IMG/VR virus record: IMGVR_UViG_3300042554_000697
Span: 1-21,614 of that record
Source of the DNA: a virus
Strand: one strand, 5' to 3'
Length of the DNA: 21,614 nucleotides
Under the pieces are notes generated by a model. The model was not told the origin of the DNA. It saw only the letters and a list, made by a program, of their open reading frames with translations, and searched no databases. Positions within the stretch are counted from its first letter, which is position 1. The number at the start of each line of letters is the position of its first letter. Shown here in pieces: positions 14,983 to 20,205 of the stretch. The position numbers and the translations under genes are program-made.

Positions 14983-16323
14983 ATGTCATACCTTGACAAA
15001 GTTGTTGAGCGCCGTGATGCAGTGAAGGCTGAAATGGATGCAGTTCTTGAAGCAGTTGCTGCTGAGAACCGTACCGACCTTACTGCTGAGGAAACCGAAA
15101 AGGTTGATGCCCTCGTTGAAGAATCACGCTCGCTCGATGCTAAGATTGAGAAGTTGACTGCACAGGCAGCAGCAGATGCAAAGGCAGCAGAAGCACGCGC
15201 TGTAGTTGCAGATGCACTACCAAAGGCAACAACTTCAATCGTTCGCGAAGCACGCACATACACACCAGAAGCAGGTCACTCATTCGTTCGTGATGCATTC
15301 AATGCTCAAGTTCGTGGAGACTTTGCTGCACAAGAGCGTCTTGCACGCCACATGAAGGAAGAGTCTGTTGAATCACGCGCAGTTGATACTTCAAACTTCG
15401 CAGGACTCGTAGTTCCACAATACCTCGTTGACCTCGCTGCACCTCTTGCACGCGCAGGCCGTCCAACTGCTGATTTCGCAACAAACAAGATGGCACTTCC
15501 TGCCGCTGGTATGTCGCTAGAAATTAGCCGTATGACCACAGGTACATCAACAGCAATCCAGGAAACACAGAACACTTCTGTTTCCAATACCGATGCAGAT
15601 GACACCCTGCTCTCTGTCCCAGTGCGTACCATCGCGGGACAACAGGACCTATCCCGCCAAGCAATTGAGCGCGGAACAGGCATTGATGCATTTGTTGTTG
15701 CTGACTTGATTCGTTCATTCCACACAACACTTGATTCACAGGTACTCAACGGAACTGGTTCCAATGGACAGTTCAAGGGTATCCGCGCTTCAGGTGGAAA
15801 CGCAATCACCTTCACATCAACAGCACCAACAGTTGCATTGCTATATCCAAAGTTGGCAGATGCTCTACAGCAAGTTCAGAGCAATGTGTTCACCACACCA
15901 ACTCACTGGATTATGCACCCACGCCGCCTAGCATTCTTGCTCGCTGCAGTTGATACTGCAGGCCGTCCAGTAGTTGTTCCAACTGCTAACGGACCAATGA
16001 ACGCTGCTGGAGTTGGCGCAGGCGCTGCTCAGTATGCAAACAGCGGATACCAACTTCTTGGTCTCCCAATCATCACTGATGCAAATGTTGCTACAAACTA
16101 CGGTGCAGCCACCAACCAAGATGAAATCTATCTTGTTGATGCACGCGAAATGCACCTCTGGGAGCAACCAGGCTCACCATTCTCACTCCGCTTTGATGCA
16201 ACTGCCCCTGGCAGCCTAACCATCAAGACTGTTGTGTATGGATTCTCTGCATTCACCGCAGAGCGCTATCCAAAGGCCGCTTCAATCATCAGCGGTACTG
16301 GTCTAGTTGCACCATCGTTCTAG
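14983..16323 (+). CDS. Major capsid protein, HK97 fold
   Basis: The protein has 446 residues. Residues 1 to about 100 are a charged helical delta (scaffold) domain (VVERRDAVKAEMDAVLEAVA, LTAEETEKVDALVEESRSLDAKIEKL), the part the upstream protease would remove. The shell domain follows, with FVRDAFNAQVRGDF, GLVVPQYLVDLAAPLARAGRP, the P-domain region HWIMHPRRLAFLLAAVD, and a late YLVDAREMHLWEQPGSPFSLRFD. These features and the position after portal and protease are standard for HK97-type capsids. AAGGAG lies 9 nt before the ATG. The cleavage position cannot be fixed by eye; the region around 125-140 is a candidate. The gene is followed by strong inverted repeats. Confidence 0.95.
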   Translation: MSYLDKVVERRDAVKAEMDAVLEAVAAENRTDLTAEETEKVDALVEESRSLDAKIEKLTAQAAADAKAAEARAVVADALPKATTSIVREARTYTPEAGHSFVRDAFNAQVRGDFAAQERLARHMKEESVESRAVDTSNFAGLVVPQYLVDLAAPLARAGRPTADFATNKMALPAAGMSLEISRMTTGTSTAIQETQNTSVSNTDADDTLLSVPVRTIAGQQDLSRQAIERGTGIDAFVVADLIRSFHTTLDSQVLNGTGSNGQFKGIRASGGNAITFTSTAPTVALLYPKLADALQQVQSNVFTTPTHWIMHPRRLAFLLAAVDTAGRPVVVPTANGPMNAAGVGAGAAQYANSGYQLLGLPIITDANVATNYGAATNQDEIYLVDAREMHLWEQPGSPFSLRFDATAPGSLTIKTVVYGFSAFTAERYPKAASIISGTGLVAPSF

Positions 16324-16332
16324 TTAGAACGA

Positions 16333-16348
16333 ACAACTAAATAGTTGT
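16333..16348 (+). repeat. Inverted repeat after the capsid gene (first stem)
   Basis: ACAACTA-AA-TAGTTGT is a perfect 7-bp dyad 9 nt after the capsid stop. Its last two bases are also the first two of the larger stem at 16347-16390, so the two structures compete at their boundary. Confidence 0.6.
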
Positions 16349-16390
16349 GTAGGAGCAGGTGGGAATCCCCCGACCTGCCTGCTCCTACAC
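16347..16390 (+). terminator. Strong hairpin after capsid gene, terminator-like without U-tract
   Basis: GTGTAGGAGCAGG at 16347-16359 pairs perfectly with CCTGCTCCTACAC at 16378-16390, leaving an 18-nt loop. The stem is GC-rich and lies 23 nt after the capsid stop, which fits a transcription attenuator or an mRNA 3'-end stabiliser for an abundant transcript. The bases after it (TTCCTAACG) are not a U-run, so it is not a textbook intrinsic terminator. The loop holds the C-rich element that can pair with the next gene's ribosome site. Confidence 0.6.
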
Positions 16391-16412
16391 TTCCTAACGA
16401 ATCGGGGGATTC
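16363..16412 (+). promoter_or_regulatory. Possible RNA switch sequestering the GT-A gene ribosome site
   Basis: GAATCCCCCGA at 16363-16373, in the loop of the preceding hairpin, is perfectly complementary over 11 nt to TCGGGGGATTC at 16402-16412, which contains the G5 ribosome site of the ATG at 16414. Pairing would form a pseudoknot over the start region. The same G-rich segment can instead fold locally as GAATC-GGGG-GATTC (16399-16412), exposing the Gs in the loop. The two folds exclude each other. Confidence 0.5.
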
Positions 16413-16413
16413 A

Positions 16414-17097
16414 ATGAAAACAGGACATAAAGTTTCAATCGGTGCGTGTGACCCAGGCACCGTCAATGCGGCGTGGGCATATCGGATGTTTCAACTCTGC
16501 CAAGACCGCCGTGACAAATTAGGGCCATTTGTCAGAATAAAAGGCTCTGGATTACTTTCCAAGATGCGCAATCGAATTGTCAAAGCATTTCTTGAAAATA
16601 CTGACTCAGATTGGCTCTTGATGATTGATGTGGATGAACAACTCTCCACAGAAGTATTTGATTTACTTATTCAAACCGCTCACGATAAAGAGCGACCAGT
16701 TGTATCAGGTTTAGTTTTCGCAGCCTTTGATGCTCACAAACACTTGTACCCAAAACCTGTACCAGCAATCTTTCAGGATGCGCCAGAAGGCTTCTTGCCT
16801 TTGTTCAAGTATGACCGAAATTCAGTCTTTCAGATTGATGCGTGTGGAACTGGTTGTGTTCTCATACATCGCAGCGTTCTTGAAAAAATGCGTGAGTACG
16901 CTGACCCAAACCAAGGTGAAGATTGGTGCTGGTTTTGGGATGGTCCGATTGATGGCAAATGGATTAGTGAAGATTTGCTGTTTTCGCGCCGTATAAGACA
17001 ATTGGGCTTTCCAATCTATGTCAACACAGCAGCAGTTTTACCCCATCAGAAGTCATATTGGCTATCAGAGGAACACCACCTATCGTGGAAAGAATAA
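16414..17097 (+). CDS. Glycosyltransferase-like protein, GT-A (GT2-like) fold
   Basis: The protein has 227 residues from the ATG at 16414; an upstream TTG at 16345 would start inside the hairpins and is rejected. The N-terminus (VSIGACDPGTVNAAWAYRMFQL) is a nucleotide-sugar fold start. RNRIVKAFLENTDSDWLLMIDVDE gives a metal-binding DVD at 72-74. CGTGCVLIHRSVLEKM lies near 144-159. WISEDLLFSRRIRQLG supplies the ED pair at 186-187, the usual catalytic acid region, and ends near a histidine (LPHQK). Its position directly after the capsid gene suggests it may modify capsid or tail proteins, as some actinobacteriophages are known to do, but the acceptor is unknown. It shares its ribosome-site hairpin type with the GT4 gene. 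Confidence 0.78.
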   Translation: MKTGHKVSIGACDPGTVNAAWAYRMFQLCQDRRDKLGPFVRIKGSGLLSKMRNRIVKAFLENTDSDWLLMIDVDEQLSTEVFDLLIQTAHDKERPVVSGLVFAAFDAHKHLYPKPVPAIFQDAPEGFLPLFKYDRNSVFQIDACGTGCVLIHRSVLEKMREYADPNQGEDWCWFWDGPIDGKWISEDLLFSRRIRQLGFPIYVNTAAVLPHQKSYWLSEEHHLSWKE

Positions 17098-17252
17098 AGT
17101 TTTGGCGGAAACAAACCGCAACCGCAACGCCCGATTTAGAACGGGCAGTTGCACCACAGGCAGAGAAGAGGAAAAAGCGTGGCACTAATAAACGCATACT
17201 GCACACTGTCAGACCTGAAGGAATCACTAAATATAGACGACATTCAGGATGA
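17085..17252 (+). CDS. Possible short basic protein overlapping the connector gene
   Basis: A GTG-start frame of 55 codons begins 13 nt before the GT-A stop and would fill the 81-nt gap before the connector. The sequence is basic (MERIKFWRKQ, EKRKKRGTNKR). It overlaps the connector by 74 nt and has a poorly spaced GAGG, so it is doubtful. Without it, 17098-17178 holds only the connector's ribosome site. Confidence 0.2.
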   Translation: MERIKFWRKQTATATPDLERAVAPQAEKRKKRGTNKRILHTVRPEGITKYRRHSG

Positions 17253-17787
17253 TACTGCGCTTGAAGCCGCAATCATGGCTGCCAGCAGAATGCTTGATGA
17301 TTACACAGGGCGATTCTTTTACAAGGATGGCACAACTGCCACACCAGTAACTCGTTACTACACAGCGCAGGATTGGTGGACAACCAATGTTGATGACATC
17401 ATCTACATCAGCGAAATTGCCACAGATGATAATTTTGACCAGTTATACACAACCGTGTGGGCAACTTCTGATTATATGGTTGAGCCTGTGAATAACCCTC
17501 GCCGTGGCTGGCCTTGGACTAGATTGCTCGCAATCGGCGCCTATATCTTCCCATTCAATCTGCCGCAATCAGTGCGTGTCAAAGGTGTCTGGGGTTGGAC
17601 TGCAATTCCTAATGAAATTCAAATGGCTTGCAAGATTCAGGCATCGCGTTTATTTATCCGCCGCCAGTCTCCATTCGGCATTGCTGGCAGTGCTGAACTT
17701 GGAACAGTTCGTTTGAGTTCTCGCCTAGACCCAGATGTTGAAATGCTTGCCCGCCCATTCCGCAAACTTTCCTGGATGGCAAAATGA
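17179..17787 (+). CDS. Head-tail connector protein, gp6-like
   Basis: The protein has 202 residues. The GTG at 17179 is chosen because GAAGAGG lies 7-8 nt upstream and MALINAYCTLSDLKESLNID is the normal opening of this family; a longer frame from 17149 lacks a ribosome site. After LEAAIMAASRMLDDYTGRFFY it carries a beta insertion, then NEIQMACKIQASRLFIRRQSPFG, the late helix typical of gp6/gp15-like adaptors. A ring of these sits under the portal and closes the filled head. The stop overlaps the next start (ATGA). Confidence 0.8.
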   Translation: MALINAYCTLSDLKESLNIDDIQDDTALEAAIMAASRMLDDYTGRFFYKDGTTATPVTRYYTAQDWWTTNVDDIIYISEIATDDNFDQLYTTVWATSDYMVEPVNNPRRGWPWTRLLAIGAYIFPFNLPQSVRVKGVWGWTAIPNEIQMACKIQASRLFIRRQSPFGIAGSAELGTVRLSSRLDPDVEMLARPFRKLSWMAK

Positions 17788-18191
17788 AACCCAGTTCGAT
17801 TCGCGATGCTCTCAAGAAGCAACTCGAACAAATCAAAGGTTTGCGTGCATATGACATTATGCCTGACTTGCCACAGCCACCTTGTGCTGTCGTTGGCCAG
17901 TTAGATTTCACTTTTGATTTGAACAACAGCCGTGGCTTAGACCAGGCAAACTTGGATGTCTATGTGCTAGTTCAGAGATTCTCTGAAAGAACAGCGCAAG
18001 ACAATCTTGACAAATACCTTGCTGGCTCTGGAGATTATTCAATCAAAGCAGCCATTGAATCAGATTTGACCCTTGGCGGTGCCTGCAACACTTTGCGTGT
18101 TACATCGGCAGAAGCAGGAACATATCTGTCAGGGGATGTTGAATATATTTCATATCGTTACCGTCTAACAATCTGGGGCCAAGGAGACTAA
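17784..18191 (+). CDS. Probable tail terminator or head-tail joining protein
   Basis: The protein has 135 residues with an ATGA overlap to the connector. The N-terminal helix (SSIRDALKKQLEQIKGLRAYDIMPDLPQPPCAVVGQ) followed by beta strands (FDLNNSRGLDQANLDVYVLVQRF) and a final strand pair (VEYISYRYRLTIWGQ) is the fold pattern of small tail-terminator or joining proteins, which cap the tail tube and bind the head. It stands between the connector and the tail tube genes, where that protein is expected. A separate head-closure protein was not identified, so this may serve that role instead. Confidence 0.65.
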   Translation: MKPSSIRDALKKQLEQIKGLRAYDIMPDLPQPPCAVVGQLDFTFDLNNSRGLDQANLDVYVLVQRFSERTAQDNLDKYLAGSGDYSIKAAIESDLTLGGACNTLRVTSAEAGTYLSGDVEYISYRYRLTIWGQGD

Positions 18192-18365
18192 ATGGCATAC
18201 ATAGTAAATTCTGACCGTTTCGTTTTGAAGAAAAAAGGCGAATCAGTATCAGAAAAAGAACTGCTTGAAGCAGGATGCAACATTGATGCGCTTGTCGCAG
18301 GTGGTCATCTTGTGTCAGCAAAGACCGCATCAGCAGTACCGACACAAGAAGGAGACACTAAATAA
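18192..18365 (+). CDS. Small protein between tail terminator and tail tube, 57 residues
   Basis: A short gene of 57 residues with AAGGAG at 18181-18186, 5 nt before the ATG. It starts AYIVNSDRFVLKKKGESVSEKELLEAG and continues CNIDALVAGGHLV before a polar end. Its stop overlaps the next ATG as TAATG, so it is fully built into the operon. The helix-turn pattern with ALVAGGHLV resembles small phage proteins found just before tail tube genes, but no function is known to me. Confidence 0.75.
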   Translation: MAYIVNSDRFVLKKKGESVSEKELLEAGCNIDALVAGGHLVSAKTASAVPTQEGDTK

Positions 18366-18778
18366 TGGCACGCATCGTATTGACGGATGTATCCGTTGTC
18401 ATCGGCGCCGTAGATTTATCTGACCATATTGCCAGCGTGACAATTTCAACATCAGAAGATGTCATTGACACCAGCGCATTTTCATCCACTATTGCTGCAG
18501 GCCGCACAAGAGTTGCTGGTCTTGCTGACAATTCTGTGACCCTAGAGTTCCACCAGGATTTTGCAACATCCTCGGTTGAGCAAACGATTTACCCGCTACT
18601 TGGTTCAGCAACAACCGTTGTTGTCAAGCCAACAAGCGCAGCAGTATCTGCAACAAATCCTTCATACACCTTCTCCGCTCTTGTATCTGAATGGCAAGAG
18701 TTGTCAGGTTCTGTGGGAGAATTGGCTACTGCAAGTGTGACCTGGCCAATCTCAGGCGCGATTACAAAAGGAGTATAA
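18365..18778 (+). CDS. Tail tube (major tail) protein-like, first tandem copy
   Basis: The protein has 137 residues. It starts MARIVLTDVSVVIGAVDLSDHI and continues TRVAGLADNSVTLEFHQDF, then VKPTSAA and SGSVGELATASVTWPISGAITK. The beta-rich plan and the place between terminator and chaperones fit a small tail tube subunit that polymerises into the tail shaft. The next gene is a close paralog, with about 80 identical residues of some 138 aligned by eye. AAGGAG at 18350-18355 serves the ATG at 18365. One of the two copies is probably the main tube; the other may be a minor form. Confidence 0.75.
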   Translation: MARIVLTDVSVVIGAVDLSDHIASVTISTSEDVIDTSAFSSTIAAGRTRVAGLADNSVTLEFHQDFATSSVEQTIYPLLGSATTVVVKPTSAAVSATNPSYTFSALVSEWQELSGSVGELATASVTWPISGAITKGV

Positions 18779-18781
18779 AGA

Positions 18782-19204
18782 ATGGCCCGTTTAGTTCTAA
18801 CAGATGCATATGTCGTGCTTGCAAGTACCGACATTTCTCAATATGTTACATCAGTTTCACTTTCATCCACACTTGATGTCGTTGAGACAACAAGCATGGG
18901 CAGCACCAGCAGAACCCGTGTGGCTGGTCTCCGTGATAATCAAGTGACGCTTGAATTCAACCAGGACTTCGCTTCTGGTGCATTAGAAGCATTGATTTAT
19001 CCAAGCGATGCATCAACAAAAATTGGCACTGCAGTTGCAATGACAGTCAAGCCGACTAGCGCTGCAACATCTTCAACAAATCCTGCATACGGATTCTCTG
19101 CTTTGATTACAGAATGGCAGAGCGTATCGGGTAGCGTTGGTGAGTTGGCTACTGTCTCCGTGACATGGCCTATCTCTGGCGCAATTACTAAGACAACAAC
19201 CTGA
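18782..19204 (+). CDS. Tail tube (major tail) protein-like, second tandem copy
   Basis: The 140-residue paralog of the preceding gene shares MAR-VLTD, TRVAGL-DN-VTLEF-QDFA, VKPTSAA and SGSVGELAT-SVTWPISGAITK. Differences cluster in the segments between these blocks (about 8-45 and 66-90), including a few-residue insertion before VKPTSAA. Conserved core with divergent surface fits two subunits that could mix in one tube or act at different places. GGAG (in AAAAGGAG) lies 9 nt before the ATG at 18782. A G5 ribosome site follows for the chaperone. Confidence 0.75.
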   Translation: MARLVLTDAYVVLASTDISQYVTSVSLSSTLDVVETTSMGSTSRTRVAGLRDNQVTLEFNQDFASGALEALIYPSDASTKIGTAVAMTVKPTSAATSSTNPAYGFSALITEWQSVSGSVGELATVSVTWPISGAITKTTT

Positions 19205-19225
19205 TAACTAATAGGGGGAAATACA

Positions 19226-19504
19226 ATGGATGGATTAGCAATCAAAGTAAAAACTGCCGATGGTAATGAGTCAATCTATAAACTGACTCCACGCATCATC
19301 GTTGCATTTGAGCAGAACTTTGGCAAAGGGTTGCCACACCTAATCGGCACCGAGCAGAAAATAGAACATATCTATTGGTTGGCTTGGAAAGCACAGCAAG
19401 TCAATGGAGTTGTGGTCAAACCATTCGGACCTGATTATTTAGATACAATTCTCAGCGCAGAATTGGATGCCGACCCAAATTTCGAATCCACCGCGAAAGC
19501 CTGA
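19226..19504 (+). CDS. Tail assembly chaperone, short (unshifted) product
   Basis: The protein has 92 residues in the unshifted frame: AIKVKTADGNESIYKLTPRIIVAFEQNFGKGL, then KIEHIYWLAWKAQQVNGV, and FGPDYLDTILSAELDAD before the shift site. This is the pattern of lambda gpG-like chaperones that bind the tape measure and tube subunits during tail assembly. GGGGGA at 19214-19219 is the ribosome site. It stands directly before the genes leading to the tape measure, as usual. The frame ends at TGA 19502-19504, 7 codons after the second slippery heptamer. Confidence 0.85.
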   Translation: MDGLAIKVKTADGNESIYKLTPRIIVAFEQNFGKGLPHLIGTEQKIEHIYWLAWKAQQVNGVVVKPFGPDYLDTILSAELDADPNFESTAKA

Positions 19505-19632
19505 CCTATACGGTTGCAGCAATTGCGGTGGAGACAGGCATTTCTCCTGTTGACTTGCTTGATGCCCCTGAAGGTATCTTGGAAGCAATAGGAATTTATT
19601 TGAAGGAGCGGGCAAAGAAAAATGGCAGATGA
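19226..19632 (+). CDS. Tail assembly chaperone, -1 frameshift product
   Basis: A slip back one base at 19474-19483 extends the chaperone in the -1 frame by 49 residues to a TGA at 19630-19632, giving about 135 residues (86 + 49). The extension reads RESLTYTVAAIAVETGISPVDLL and DAPEGILEAIGIYLKERAKK. The ETGISPxDLL segment is characteristic of the second half of actinophage chaperones, equivalent to the T part of lambda gpGT. The -1 frame is open and lacks its own start with a ribosome site. Its end overlaps the next gene's ATG at 19622 by 11 nt. Confidence 0.85.
19474..19532 (+). promoter_or_regulatory. Programmed -1 ribosomal frameshift signal
   Basis: Two canonical X-XXY-YYZ heptamers overlap in the zero frame: C-CCA-AAT at 19474-19480 and A-AAT-TTC at 19477-19483. 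Downstream, TCCACCGC (19487-19494) pairs perfectly with GCGGTGGA (19525-19532) around a 30-nt loop, starting 6 nt after the first heptamer and 3 nt after the second. Spacer and stem fit a stimulatory element. Confidence 0.8.
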
Positions 19633-20203
19633 AGTCATAGTTCTCACTGGCATCAAAGAGACAGTTGATGCTTTGAAAGAATTTGATAAATCTGCTGTTC
19701 GCCGATTCAATAAAGTTATCAATACGGAACTTGCTAATGCAGAACGCGATGCACACGGTATCGCACGTGGCATCGGTAACGGTAAAACAGATACTCCAAT
19801 GAGCGGTTGGCGGCCATACAATGCTGCCAACCCTCAGAGAAGTTCCCGTGGCGGTGTTGGATGGCCTGCCTGGAATACTGGTGAAGTTATCGCTGGTATT
19901 CGTAAAACTAAGGCTCAAGGCAAAGTTCGCGCCGATTACACAACTAGCGCTGGTGCTTTGATAAACAAATCAGCCGCTGGCGCAATCTTTGAAGTTGCTG
20001 GCCGCAATAATGGCAAGAATGCAACTGGCAGAAGGCAAGGCGACCAGTTTATGCGAACCTTATCTGCAAGATTCAAACCAGCATCACGTTTGGTCTGGCG
20101 CGTTGTTGATAAAGACCGCGCTAAAATTGAAGCCAATGTGAAGCGGGCTTTAGATGAAGCAAAAGCAGAATTACAGAGACATTTGAATAGAGAGCGGGCT
20201 TAG
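19622..20203 (+). CDS. HK97-gp10-like minor structural protein, putative
   Basis: The protein has 193 residues. It opens MADEVIVLTGIKETVDALKEFDKSAVRRFNKVI, the helical start seen in HK97-gp10-like proteins. In the middle it has RGGVGWPAWNTGEVIAG, then SAAGAIFEVAGR, similar to the conserved G-x-x-x-E-x-G strand of that group, and ends with a long charged helix (KDRAKIEANVKRALDEAKAELQRHL). gp10-like proteins usually act at the head-tail joint and are encoded before the tube gene; here it lies between chaperone and tape measure, so the assignment is tentative. AAGGAG at 19603-19608 is its ribosome site and it overlaps the frameshifted chaperone by 11 nt. Confidence 0.5.
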   Translation: MADEVIVLTGIKETVDALKEFDKSAVRRFNKVINTELANAERDAHGIARGIGNGKTDTPMSGWRPYNAANPQRSSRGGVGWPAWNTGEVIAGIRKTKAQGKVRADYTTSAGALINKSAAGAIFEVAGRNNGKNATGRRQGDQFMRTLSARFKPASRLVWRVVDKDRAKIEANVKRALDEAKAELQRHLNRERA

Positions 20204-20205
20204 AG

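Noticed and set aside
14916-15017. Direct repeat TGAGCGCCGTGA at 14916-14927 and 15006-15017
   Set aside because: One copy is inside capsid codons, the other in the leader; a single 12-nt match without further similarity does not support a defined element.
15306-15815. 169-residue reverse-strand frame opposite the capsid gene
   Set aside because: Antisense shadow of a well-supported capsid gene, with no family resemblance and no ribosome site.
16347-16400. Classical Rho-independent terminator after the capsid gene
   Set aside because: The 13-bp stem is strong but is followed by TTCCTAACG rather than a T-run, so only a terminator-like or regulatory role is claimed.
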